This document shows, in pieces, positions 32,230 through 43,966 of a stretch of 64,000 nt of DNA (position 1 is its first letter; every line of letters starts with the position of its first letter). The notes under the pieces were generated by a model. It did not search any database, had not been told where the DNA came from, and worked only from the letters and a program-made list of their open reading frames with translations. The translations under genes were made by a program, and so were the position numbers. The stretch is from Ailanthus altissimus (Eukaryota; Streptophyta; Magnoliopsida; Sapindales; Simaroubaceae): positions 9,129,001 through 9,193,000 of the forward strand of contig CAMPEX010000001.1 of NCBI GenBank assembly GCA_946807835.1. Direction: 5' to 3'.

Positions 32230-32720
32230 TCATTAAGTTTGTACTAATATGTTCAATAGACACTGAAGACTATGAACTCTCTCTTTAACAACAAGAAACT
32301 TGATGTCAATATGCTTCGATTTTGACGAGCTTCTGATGTTCTTAGAATATAATTCAGCGTCTTTATTATCACAATTTATTCTCAATGCCAACAATAATTT
32401 ATAGCTCAGTGATAAAATTTTGTAGCTATATTGCTTGGTTTGATGCCTCATAATAAGCTACATATTCTGCTTCCATGGTGGATGAAGTTATGAGTGACTA
32501 TTTAACACTCTTCTATGACATAGCTTCTCTAGCCAATATAAAGACATAACTAGATGTGGATCTTCTGCTATCGAAGCAACTAGCAAAATCAGAGTCTAAA
32601 TACCCAATAATTTCTAAATGAACTGATCTCTGATATGTGAGTATGTAATCTTTTGTTCTTTGTAGATATCGCATAACCCTTTTAACAGCTCTTTAATGAT
32701 CCATTCCCAGGTTACTAAGA
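32230..32720 (-). pseudogene. copia C RNase H remnant
   Basis: The frame 32451-32233 reads LALRINCDNKDAELYSKN and SSSKSKHIDIKFLVVKERVH, the RNase H C-terminal half (CDN box, then SKHIDIK). Upstream to 32720 the minus strand gives the YCDLDFAGCFDS-like and RKSTS-like parts with stops. Decayed. Confidence 0.72.
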
Positions 32721-32879
32721 TATTTGCCAAGCATTCAAACTACATACGTAATATCCAGATGCGTACAAACTTGAGTATACATGAGACTCCCTATTGCCGA
32801 TGCATAAAGGATGTTCTCCATCTCTTTCTTCTCAATCTAATTTCTTGGGCATTAAAGTAAACTAAATTTATCACCTTTA

Positions 32880-33650
32880 GCTATGAGTGTGTCTCCTGAT
32901 GCACAATTCTTCATGTCAAATCTACTACGCACTTTATCCATATATGTCTTTTATGATAAGCCAAGTATACAACGAGAACAATCTCGATGAATCTGTATGG
33001 CCAGGACCAAAGAGGCATCCCAAGATCTTTTATTTTAAAATTATTTGAAAGAAATCTCTTGGTTTCATGCAACAAGCTTATATCGCTACTTGCCAATAGA
33101 ATGTCATCCATATATAAAACAAGAAAAAGAAATTTGCTTCCACTGATCTTGTGATAAATGCATTGATCAACAGTGTTTTCCTTAAAATCAAAGGAGGTAA
33201 TCACTTAATCAAATTTTTGATACCATTGACGAGATGTTTGCTTTAAACCATAGATGGACTTCTTTAATTTGCATACCAAATATTTTAAATCTTTGGATTC
33301 AAAGTTCTATGATTGCAACATGTATATAGTTTCTTCAATATTACCATTGAGAAATGTGGTCTTTACGTACATCTGATGTAGCTTTAAATTATAATAAGCT
33401 ATAAGTGTCATAATAATTTTAAAAGAGTCTTTCCATTGAACCAATGAGAAAGTCTCTTTATAATCAATGTCTTCCTTTGAGTGAAACTTTTTGCAACTAG
33501 ACGTGCCTTATATCTTTCAACATAGCTTTTCGAATCTTGTTTGGTTTTAAAAATCCATTTACAACCAATTGGTTTCGCTCCCTTAGATAATTCGACAAGA
33601 TCCCAAACATCATTATCTTGCATTGATTTCATCTCATCTTTCATGACATT
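32880..33650 (-). pseudogene. copia C reverse transcriptase remnant
   Basis: The frame 33644-33408 has MKDEMKSMQDNDVWDLVELS, CKWIFKTKQDSKSYVERYKA and RLVAKSFTQRK, the N-terminal RT region. The frame 33204-32911 has FKENTVDQCIYHKISGSKF, LVLYMDDILLASSD (catalytic YMDD intact) and SNNFKIKDLG. Between them RT is shifted and stop-broken. Confidence 0.85.
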
Positions 33651-33999
33651 TATCTATTTCTGTAAGTTCACACTTTATTTAACTTAACTGAAAGTTATTA
33701 GATCATCTTCTGACATAATCATCTGAAATCGTTAATCTCCTCTCCCTAGTGGATCTCCTTAATGGCACTTTCAACTGAAGTTGTTGTTGCCCCTCTACAT
33801 GAGCAGGAGCAGGTTCTTCAATATTAGCAGAATATATCTCAGGAACATCTTGATTATCTGTATTTACATCCTGCTTAATGACAAGTGCAATTACCTGGTC
33901 ATTATCAATTGCAAAATTAGGAATAGTAATATATTCCTCTTCAAAGACAATGTTCCTTAATTTAGTACTCCTACTATATTCAACACCCTCAATGAATTT

Positions 34000-34800
34000 A
34001 GTATTCCTTGTCCCCTAAAAAGGATCTACTTAAAGGATCATAAAACTTGAAACCTCTTGATCTTTTCAAGTATCCAACAAAGTAGCAGATTATTGTTCTT
34101 GAGTCCAACTTTCTTTCATTAGACCTGTGTGGCCTAGCCTTAGCTGGACAACCTCATACATAAAAATGCCTAATACTAAGCTTCTTTCTAGTCCATAGCT
34201 TATATGGGGTTTTAGCTACTGTTTTACTTGAAACTCAATTAAGAATATACACTGCAGTCTTTAAGGCTTCACCTCAAAGAAATTTTGGCAAAGAAGAATT
34301 ATTATCATACTTTTAACCATATCCTTTAAGGTTCAATTTTGTCTATCAGCTACACCATTTTGATTTGAAGTCCTTGGCATGGTATATTGAGGAACAATGC
34401 CACATTCTTGTAAATATCTTGCAAAAGGGCATGGATGTTGTTCACCTGATCCATCATATCTACCATAGAACTCACCACCATAGTCAAATTTAACAGGTTT
34501 AATTTTCTTGCCAAGCTGATTTTCAACTTCAGATTTAAAGGTCTTGAAAACGTCTAATGATTGAGAATTCTCATGAATCAAGTATAGATACCCATAACGA
34601 GAATAACCATCTATGAAAGTAATAACATACTATTGACCATTCCAAGAAGCTGTAGGAAATATATCACAAATATCAATATGAATTAATTTCAAGACGTTTA
34701 AACTCCTGTTGGCACCAATTTTTCTAACATTTGTTTGTTTTCCCTTAATGCATTCAATACATATTTCAAAATTTTAAAAATTAAGGGAATTCAGAATTCT
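34000..34800 (-). pseudogene. copia C integrase remnant
   Basis: The frame 34581-34333 reads MIHENSQSLDVFKTFKSEVE, KPVKFDYGGEFYGRYDGSGE, CGIVPQYTMPRTSNQNGVAD: the integrase core with the region of the second catalytic Asp (SDRGGEY in relatives, here FDYGGEF) and the NGVAERR-type motif changed to NGVADRQ. Stops flank it. The third catalytic residue region follows on the left but is broken. Confidence 0.82.
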
Positions 34801-35376
34801 TTCTGACACAAGCCTTTTGAATTCTTTATTTAAAAATGTGTCCTAAACGCATATGCTATAACATGTAAGAATTCTCATTAATTAATTTGCTCTTTATACC
34901 ACAATTGCTTACATGTAAGGTTTCATTAATTTGTGAGGCATGAAGATCCAATTGATATAGATTATCAACTAAAGAACTGGTACCAATAATATTTAAATTT
35001 TGAAAGAGACTAAACTATCCATTTCCAAAGGAACAAAAGTAACCAAATTTGTCCAAACAATAAATAAAAACCAAATTCCATCTAAATAACGGTACATAAA
35101 ATGCCTCATGTAAATCCAAATAATAACCAGACTCTAGTTGTAATCTAAAAAATTCAATTGCCTTAATAGGAGCCTTGTTTCCATCACCCACATAGATGAA
35201 TCACCCAGCATCAGTTGGTAGTCGACTCCTTAAACAACCCTGTATATCACATTTATGTGAGCAGTTGCACCAGTATCTATCTACCAAGTGTGACTTGGTA
35301 CTAAAGTCAAATCAACTTCTAAACAAACAAAGTTAAGAAGTCTACCATTTTCAGCAAGTTATTTTACATATTTGGA

Positions 35377-35418
35377 ACAATCCTTTTTTACAAGTCCAAC
35401 TTTCTTGCAAAAGTAACA
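35377..35418 (-). pseudogene. copia C zinc knuckle with lost histidine
   Basis: The minus strand reads CYFCKKVGLVKKDC. The CX2CX4HX4C spacing is kept, but the His is replaced by Leu, so zinc binding should be lost. It sits between gag and the protease/integrase region as expected. Confidence 0.75.
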
Positions 35419-35760
35419 GGTGGTTTCATCATTCTGTTTCTTTTGCACCTTAGGCTATGAAGTTTCCAATGTCTACAGCTCTTTTCCCTTTATTGTCTTT
35501 TTTTCTTTTTTTATTGACAGCATTGTCATTAGAAGAAATTGCTAAATGAGTACTCTCTATCTTTTCTTGTTTCAATCTCTCTTTCTTTTGCACACATTGA
35601 GCAATGAGCTCATTAATAGTCTATTTTTCCTTTTGCGTGCTATAACTGATCTTAAAATGATTCTATTATATAAGAAGAGAGATCAAGATCAAGTGCACGA
35701 AAATGTCATCCGATAACTCTAACTTTAGTGCTCTTAATCTTATAATAAGATTAGACATTT

Positions 35761-36110
35761 TCATAATGTACTTCTTATATTTCCTTTGCCTTTATACCGT
35801 ATTGAAGCGAGCTTAGAAAAAATGGTTCTCGTTTCGACCTTTTCATTACCAACGAATCGGTCTACTATTTGGTTTAAGAACTCTTTAGCATTTTCTTCCT
35901 CAAGCATTACACCCCTGATGGTATCCGAAATAGGGTGCTTTATGATCATCAGACTCATGCAGTTGGAACGATCCAACTTTTCATAAAGTGCCATTTGTTC
36001 AGCAGTACTGTCATCAGTAAGGGTGGGAGGTTCTTCCATCCAAATTACATAGTCTAAATCTATACACCCAAGCATAATAGTAATGTGCTTATTCTATTTC
36101 CCAAAGTTAG
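35761..36110 (-). pseudogene. copia C gag remnant
   Basis: The frame 36075-35761 reads MLGCIDLDYVIWMEEPPTLT, then YEKLDRSNCMSLMIIKHPIS, EEENAKEFLNQIVDRF and TIFSKLASIRYKGKGNIR, an N-terminal copia capsid-like domain. The true start probably lies a little upstream, towards 36110, beyond a stop. Downstream gag to the knuckle is stop-broken. Confidence 0.85.
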
Positions 36111-37654
36111 TGCTGCTAAGCATTAAAATATTGTTCAAATTGGCAGATATAAAAGAAGCATTTACTGTATAGAGCAAACAAAAAAATTCATAATTAATAA
36201 CCATTTTATTTAATCGTGCATACATATACACGCATGGCATAAGATATAATAACTTGTACCATTATAAGATACTAAACACAACATTGATATTTAGTCTTTG
36301 GACAGAAATAACAATTTGTAAATGGTACTATAAAAACTTGGTCAATAAATATTGATAATAAATTTTGCCAATAGTATACCTTTTTTTGGACCGACATATT
36401 ATACACTTGGAAAATGCCAAAGTTTATCACATATTTACTGTCACATGTGTCTATTATCTGGCCAAAAAATAATCTTTATTTGGGTCGATTAATTTTCACA
36501 TAGATTTAAACACAATTGTTTAGTTTCTTTAATAATATCCACATATTTTAAAATAAATAAATATACATAAAAGATGTCACTTTGGTGGTATTTTATTTTA
36601 ATTTAATTTAATTTAAAATACTGAATATTAGCTTACAGAAAAAGGGAGAAAAACTAAAATGATCAAAGTCAAAGTTAAAATCAACAATCAAAGTCAAAGT
36701 TAGGACGGGACCGAAGTGGGTTGCGACTGAAGTGATTAGGTCAGGTCAAGCCTAATCATTCTTAATTACTCAAACCCTAAATTTTATCCAATAGCCTAAA
36801 ATCTAAAATAGGCTCAGGTCCATCATAACTCACTTGATTTGGTTTATATGTTGGGTATATAAAATTTGGGTCTAGTAAAATCTTTATGGGCCTTGTGAAA
36901 TTGACGTAATAAATTTTTAAAATTTGTTGACACAAACTACTTGACATGCACCATAATTGGGAAGAAATCTCATCAAATTTCGACATTATCACTTTGAGTT
37001 TGAAAAAAAAAATTAAATTCTACTCTTTTCCTCTTTTTTTTAATTAAAAATGATTCTCATATTTCATATACTATAAAGAAGATCGTGAATGCATCCAAGG
37101 AGATCATGAAAGACGTACGACATGTGCAAATATAAACTAACTTTTGGTTTGCAAATATATAATTCCAGAAATCATGGATGCAATTATTAATGCAATTCAA
37201 AATCATAACTTTTTAAGATAATGAATTACTTCTGTGATACATACAAAAGTAAAGCAATTAATCTTTATTTTAATATGCATGTCTAAAACCCATATATGCT
37301 TCAGTATAATAATATAAACAAATTTAAACCAATTAACACAAAATAGATGTAGGTTGAATCTCATATGTGCATCAATATAATTCGGCATATATATATATGA
37401 TCAATGCTTCATTCAATGTATTTTTTAATTATTATTATTATTATTAAATCATGCAATTCGGCACTTGAATGCTCATTAAATTTGGCACATACATATTCAT
37501 GCTGTCGGAAGAATTAATAATACATGCCGCATACACAAAAGATGGTCAATGCATCAATTGTGCATATTGATACCTAAATAATTGAACCGAATATAAATCA
37601 TTATTAAATAAAGAAATAATTTTGAAACTTTATTTCTTAATGATTTAATATGTG
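36111..37654 (-). other. 5' leader of copia C
   Basis: About 1.5 kb of non-coding AT-rich sequence between primer site and gag. Minus-strand frames at 36777-36992 and 37203-37388 show no recognisable motif. Two imperfect AAAGTCAAAGTT-type repeats occur at 36664-36704. Confidence 0.55.
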
Positions 37655-37671
37655 ATGGCCTTGATACTACT
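37655..37671 (-). promoter_or_regulatory. Primer binding site of copia C
   Basis: The minus strand beside the 5' LTR reads GTAGTATCAAGGCCATCA, a diverged form of the initiator-Met tRNA site (TGGTATCAGAGCC). Confidence 0.55.
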
Positions 37672-38118
37672 TATTGGATAAAAAAAACTTTAATTGGTGA
37701 AAGAATCACCATAATCAGAATCCTATATCAAATCATTAAGAAGAATAGAATTGAAAGCGTGCCTAAATTTATAAAAACGCATAAAGATTGGGGTAGATAG
37801 CCTTCCACGTTTAAATATTTTCTTTATTGAGAAAAAACTATCATAACTCACTAGTGGGATGTAAATGAATAATATATTAGGATTTAGATTGATGACCTAA
37901 ACTTATTATTTATAGTATTTTATTTTATTTTATTTTGACCCATCATAAAAATAAAATAAGTGGGTCTCTACACATTAAAGTCCATACCATATGAGATGCT
38001 CTAAAAGCCCAATAATAAATAATTTTTATTTTGATCACTTTTAATTGGCAACAAAATAAATAACCAATAATATATAATTAATTAATATAAGTACGCCTAC
38101 TTTAATATATTTTCAACA
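37672..38118 (-). repeat. 5' LTR of copia C
   Basis: Plus-strand TATTGGATAAAA (TG decayed to TA) to TTTTCAACA, 447 bp. It aligns with the 3' LTR over its whole length, with substitutions and small indels. Confidence 0.85.
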
Positions 38119-38352
38119 GAAATAACCTAAAATGGAAAACTTAGCTTTTAAGCCCTCAGCCTCACCCCGAGGAAGCCTTGTGGTCATAGCCTAGATCGCT
38201 TGAGGCTATAGCCCCAAGCCTTAGAAACTCCCTTACTCGCGTTTGAGCTCCTCCTTATTTTCGACTTTCTATTTTCATCCATTTTTCATTCACTCAACAC
38301 ATTCTTAACCATGTGTCTTCTACTCATTAGTTTTCGACTCAAAATATCATAT
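38119..38352. other. Short stretch between copia C and a solo LTR
   Basis: No gene. It contains CTCAGCCTCACCCCGAGGAAGC and a GCTTGAGGCTATAGCC word. It may be the right half of the LTR-like repeat described at 30522-31221. Confidence 0.3.
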
Positions 38353-39716
38353 TGATAAAGGCAAAATTGTCATATATTTTCTCATGTTTTTATTATTGAT
38401 ATTTTATGGTTTTATGAGAATAGATGGCTATTTATGTGCTTTATTATTAATTGTAGGGACTTGAACGAAATTTAAAGAATGTAAAGTTTTCAAAATATAA
38501 GTCCATCGCCCCAGCACCAATAAGACTATCGCCCCAGCTCTAAAATAGTGATCGAAAAAAGAAAAAAGACTTGTTGAAGTCGCATCTGGCGCCCCAGCGC
38601 CAAACAGTCACCGCGCCAGCGACAAGACAGCGCCCCAGCACTATAAACCCACCGCTCCAGCGGTAAAGGCTTTTTCAAGCGTCGCCTCAACGACAATTGC
38701 ATAGCGCGCAAGCGGTAGTGCGAGTCCTAGTCCGATGAGAATTGAGATTTTCAAACTCATATCAATCCCTATAAAAAGCCACTCGTTCCCAGCCTTCAAG
38801 TAGAATCCAAGACGACCCAAGAGCACCAAGAATACAGAGCACGAGTCTTGGAGAGTAATAGGAGCTTAATTGAAGCAACTTTAGAAGGAAATACAAGACG
38901 TTCTTCGGCATCAAGAGTTCTTAGGCAGCGCAATTAAGAGCAATTCGACGTCTACATCGGTTTGCTAATAATCGTATCATGATTTATAATTATTTTTACT
39001 GCTGTTCTCTTGTAACCATGAGCTAAACTTATTTTCTAGGGTTAATACTTGAACTCAATATGTGTGCTTAATTGTCATATCTTTCGAATATTTAATAAAC
39101 TTAGTTCTTTGATATTGAAATTACTTGATCTTAATGCTTCAATATATCTGGCCAATATATGGTGAATGAGTTGGTAATATTATTGATAAACTCGGAAGAG
39201 GAATCATAATATTTAGACCTAGGTAATTTGATGCATGATTGTAGAGTAACATTCAATGTTGCATATGCAAGTTTCAATCTAGGATAAGCATATACCTAAT
39301 TAGCATGTATGATCAATAAGACCTAATCTTAATGAATCTTAATTTATTACAAGTATTAGGTATTTGGTAAATTAAGGTATACTTGCATGACCTTGGAAGA
39401 GGCTTGTGAATACATTAGTGTCTTGATCAATAACAAAGACTAAGGGAGTTAAATATTAGAAGATTAATCCTAGGTTCTCTCTACGTTGCTATCTCCCTAT
39501 TCTCCTTGCATTATGTTTTTATTTTTATATTTTCTGCACTCATTTTTAGATTTTTATTTATTTAAATAATTATTAGAAAGATAAAATTTTAGTACTTGGT
39601 AGAAAAAAAAAAAATTATCTCTGTAAGTTCGACATCCGACTTATATAGTCTCTTTATTACTTGCATACGATAGTATATACTTACACTTAATTTTCTAATA
39701 TAAAAATATCGCATTA
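38353..39716 (+). repeat. Solo LTR of the Athila-like lineage (middle-aged copy)
   Basis: TGATAAAGGC to TATCGCATTA, 1364 bp, flanked by CATAT (38348-38352) and CATAC (39717-39721). Compared with the young LTR it aligns end to end (TTGTCATATATTTTCTCATG at the start, TATCGCATxA at the end). A TATA box TATAAAA at 38770-38776 is followed by GCCACTCG. It has the same GC-rich CGCCCCAGCGCC block upstream. Minus-strand frames 38526-38711 and 38641-38829 are antisense shadows also present in the young LTRs. Confidence 0.87.
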
Positions 39717-40028
39717 CATACTCAAACACAATTTTAAATCATCAAATTTTAACACTATACTAATTAAATTATTTCTCTTACGGTTAAAATGATTTTTGAA
39801 TGACATATCTAATAAATGAGTTCAAATAAATTCTGGTCAAAAAATAAATAGTGTTGGATCACTTACGTGGTGGGTAGTGAGTAATTTCCTTTCCTTTTTA
39901 AAAATATAAGGGATTTAATCTTATTTTTGTGGAAATTATAAGATAGATTTTCTTTTATTATTGAAAATAAATTTGAACCCCACTAAATCAAAGCACCCAA
40001 ACTTTGACCGTGCTCAGTAGATTAGACT
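39717..40028. other. Unassigned AT-rich spacer
   Basis: No gene, inverted repeat or LTR signature is seen here. Confidence 0.4.
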
Positions 40029-40687
40029 TGTAATAATGTTATGTTTAAACTTTGTATTTTTGTTAATGTCGTATTCAATGTGTTTATTATTTAGTATTAT
40101 TATATAACTATTATATTAATAAAAAATTTAAAAAGTATTAACTACTTAACAAATGGTAATTTATTTTTATTATTTAGCAGTTTTATTAATTGGATTATTA
40201 TAAGAGTTAAATATATTAAATAACTTTTATTAATATTAAAATTAATACATAAACTTTCTACCATTATATAAAAGTACTATCCATTTTTTTATTAGTAGTT
40301 AGAGGTAGTAAAGAAGAAGGAAAAAAAAAAGAGAAATGTCATACATAGGCTTTTAAATCATATATTTTATATATTATGTTTTTAAACAATTATGATAATA
40401 GAGATTTTGTATTATCTTTTAGTAATCGTGCTCATCGATGAGAGTGACTGTAAGTATAAAATTGAATTTTGAAATTATATAGATTCATTATTATCCGCAC
40501 GAGGTAAGGACTATTTGGTTTTAAAATAGTGCTCTTCAACATACCTCGACTATGCTCAATGCCAAATTTTCTTATTATATATATATATATATATAATTTT
40601 ATATTATATTTGTTGATGATTTCTATCTTTTAATAATATATATTTTAACATATGATTGAATAATATCTAAAATAAATTTACCCAACA
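40029..40687 (+). repeat. 5' LTR-like repeat of the LARD candidate
   Basis: A direct repeat of 42545-43203. A possible end is ACCCAACA at 40687, but no tRNA primer site follows, so both edges are provisional. A (TA) run lies at 40578-40596. Confidence 0.45.
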
Positions 40688-42544
40688 ATCTAAATTCAAA
40701 TATATCTTTTATATTTATTGATTGTTATTATATTTGCAAGAGTAAATTTATGTTGGTGTTAATATCTTATATTTAAGTGATTTTTTTTTAAATAAAGAAC
40801 ATGAAAAGATCATGTTGTTTGTTAAATGATTAATATGTGAACATATCAAGTTGACATATGTCAAATACATATTGACTCTCTAATTTTAACTTTATTATAT
40901 GTTGATTTTAATATGCATAATATTCTCAAAATGTTTATTCTCAAAGGTTTTAAGGACACCATAATTTTGTTACACTCCATATGAACAAATTTCTTTACAT
41001 ATGTTCTTATTTATTAGAGTTAAAAAGCCTCACTAATTCCTTTTTTTTATAATGGGATGTCATAAACACTATATGCTTTAAAAGGTATTGTGATTTATTT
41101 TTCTTTTAATATACTGTTGTATTCAAATTTGTTGTCCTTATAAAATATATTTGTAATAATATAATAACATATATTATTATAGAAGTGCATTATCATAATT
41201 AACGATAGTAATTTAATTGAGTTAAGAGATTATATTTCAAGTATTTATATATTGAGTTATTGGATAATTTACTAGTGTATATTCATCTTGTTGCCTTTTA
41301 TTTTTTAAAAATAATAAAAATTATTTTATACATTTTATATGACCATATATTACTTAGTTGTATATTGCATTAATGATAATATTAGTATTTTCAATGACTT
41401 GATGCTTTCTTATTTATTAATATAAATTGTTTTGTTTAATGAACTGCTTTAAATTATTAATTAGTTTAATGTGTATTGTGTTAATGTATTATTTGTAATG
41501 CATTAGTTATACGTTTCAATTTTTAATTATTTGTAATTTTTCAAAAATCTTTAAAATGTGAGAATTTTTTGAACACATTAATAAACATGAGTAATAAATA
41601 ATGAAAAAGTATAAATAAGAAAAAATAAATAAAAACAATAAGAAGTCTTAATGTTAAGAACTTCTTTCAATTTTTTTAGATATTGTATATATTTATCGTC
41701 AATAAATACTAAAACTTTCTTTTAAGGAAATAAATTTTGTTTGGATTTCAGAAAATCTATAGACAAAAGTTTTAAGGCCAATTCAAATTTGATATATGCA
41801 ACTGGTTGAAGAATTTTTTTTATCATGATATATAAAACTTTCATAAATAAAATATTTTTAAGAAAAAATCATAAATACAAGACTTTTGAAAAAAGTTTTA
41901 TAAAATTGTTGAGAGATATGTGCTTAAACCCACAATGAGTCATCTATAGAAGTAACCTAACTTCTATGATTTGTAATTCCATGAAAGAGGTTCAATAGGT
42001 AAAAACAATTCATATTGCATAACTTATTTAACATTAATATTGTGAACATATCTTAGAGGAGATATACTTCTGCTCATCCCTATAGAAAAAGTGCTAATTT
42101 TGAGTGACGTTAGAAAAGAGATTTCCCCTGAATGAGTTCAAGCATACTATTGTAATGCATGGGTTACATATCCCTTTGGAGGACTCACCTATGTAACAGT
42201 AGCCTTAGCGTCGCAACTATAAAAATTTGGCTATTCTCTACAGCCCTCACTAAAATCAAAATAGAGTGCAGAGCCATTAATGTAAATGGGCCAAGTCTCC
42301 ATTACTATTATATGTGTTACAGTTAAAGTTTGATAAAAGGGACCAAGTTCAATACATAATTCACTCAAGTTTCTCAAATGAATTTTATAACACTAAGTAT
42401 GAATTTAAGTCCGAAAGACACCTGTACCTACTACATAATAAAATGTTACTCTTATATATTTTTCATTAATATTATGCATTGTATTTTCTTATACACCTAA
42501 TTTATATATGTATATAAAAAGTTTTCAAAGATTTTGTGGTGGAC

Positions 42545-43203
42545 TGTTAGATAAATGTTTTAAAATCTTTTTAAATATTTTATAAGTTACATAATTTAAA
42601 TACAATTTATATTGTAAGTTATTAGTAATAAACTATCATCATTACATAGTGATTATAATATTTAAATTAGTCATTAAATCTAAATTAAATATGTAAGAGT
42701 TGTAATATTTATTATTATTATTTAGGAGTTTTATAAATTGAATTATTATAGGAGTTACAATATATTTATTTATTTTTATTAATATTAGAATTAATATCTA
42801 AACTATCTACCACTATATAAATGGTGCTAGCCTTTACTTATTAGTATTTAAAGAGGGTTAAAGAAGAGGGAAAAAAAATAGAGGTGATCCATACATAGAC
42901 TTTTAAATCTTATGTTTTATATATTATAGTTTTTTAGCAACTATGATAACGGAGACTTAATACTATCTTCAAGAAAATATGCTCATTAAGAAGAGCATTT
43001 TTCAATATAGAATTATATCTTTGAGTTATATAGATTCGTCACTATCCGTATGAGGGAGGACTATTTAATTTTAAGACAGTACTTTTTAGATCTAGCATAC
43101 CTCTACTATGCTCAAGGCAAAATATTTTTATTATATATACATATTTAATTTTATATTATATTCATTAATGATTTTTTATTTTACAAATATTTAATTATTG
43201 GTA
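42545..43203 (+). repeat. 3' LTR-like repeat of the LARD candidate
   Basis: It begins TGTTAGATAAATG after a G-rich tract and ends abruptly where the copia D LTR begins (43204). A TATATAAATGG box is near 42813. Its partner is at about 40029-40687. Confidence 0.5.
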
Positions 43204-43966
43204 TGTTGTTCGTAAGGTACAAGTGTGTTCATAAGGTGCAAGTGTGTATATTATAATTTTTTAATTTTAATTTATTACATGTCTCACATACAATTTAACA
43301 CAATAGAAACAAAATCTAATTTCTTATTATAATATATACATACTGAATATAAGTCTCATTACACTAATGAAATTAAAAATTACCTTTGAAGATTATTAGA
43401 GAAATTTTTTGTTATTAAAATTCCCTCTAAAATATTCTTGCAAATAATTCTAATATGCAATATCTTACAGAGCTAAAATAATAGCTTTCTATCTCAATAA
43501 AATTTTAAGTTGAAGCAACTCCTTACTTCAATTTATGTCTCTCGACTTAATGGAAAAAAAAAAGAAAAAATTATTTTCTTTCTATCCATTTTCTTTTTGT
43601 CTAAGCCATTATAACTCTTACAACTTAGACTTAATTTAAAATAATTGCATAACCACTTCTCTTTTATATATGCCGAATGCCACATAGAAAATAATAACAT
43701 TTATGATATCTAGTCATTTTAACATTAATGCATCCAATAACACATATAGTAAGGACACATGTCCTCTGTATAATAAGTAGTGGCAAATTTCTTTCTTCAT
43801 TCTGTCAACTGCCTCTTAGTATAACATATGTTTTTTTTTCTAACTAAAACAATTGCAATCTAATAATATTGTTACATCGTAGTTGTCACAAAAGGGGATG
43901 GTCTTTCAATTAAGAAATATGGCAAATAGTCTTGCCATTTGTCAACTATTTAAGTATCAATATGCC

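Larger units (their letters stand above)
31222..38118 (-). mobile_element. Ty1-copia element C, complete in structure, coding decayed
   Basis: The minus-strand element is flanked by a perfect GAAAT duplication (31217-31221 and 38119-38123). 5' LTR 37672-38118, primer site about 37655-37671, long leader, gag (36110-35370), integrase (34800-34000), RT (33650-32880), RNase H (32720-32230), polypurine tract 31685-31695, 3' LTR 31222-31684. Gag and pol fragments still read well between stops and frameshifts. The two LTRs differ at many positions, so insertion is not recent. Confidence 0.88.
40029..43203 (+). mobile_element. Probable LARD-like element (direct LTR-like repeats, no coding)
   Basis: Two direct copies of one sequence, about 40029-40687 and 42545-43203, align over long stretches: TCTACCAxTATATAAA, AAGAAGAGGGAAAAAAA-type, CATACATAGxCTTTTAAATC, TTATATAGATTC and ATACCTCxACTATGCTCAA. 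The right copy starts TGTTAGATAAATG after a purine-rich GATTTTGTGGTGGAC. The 1.86 kb between them has no gag or pol similarity in any frame. Edges are uncertain: no primer site or matching duplication was found, and copia D seems to cut the right end. Confidence 0.5.
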
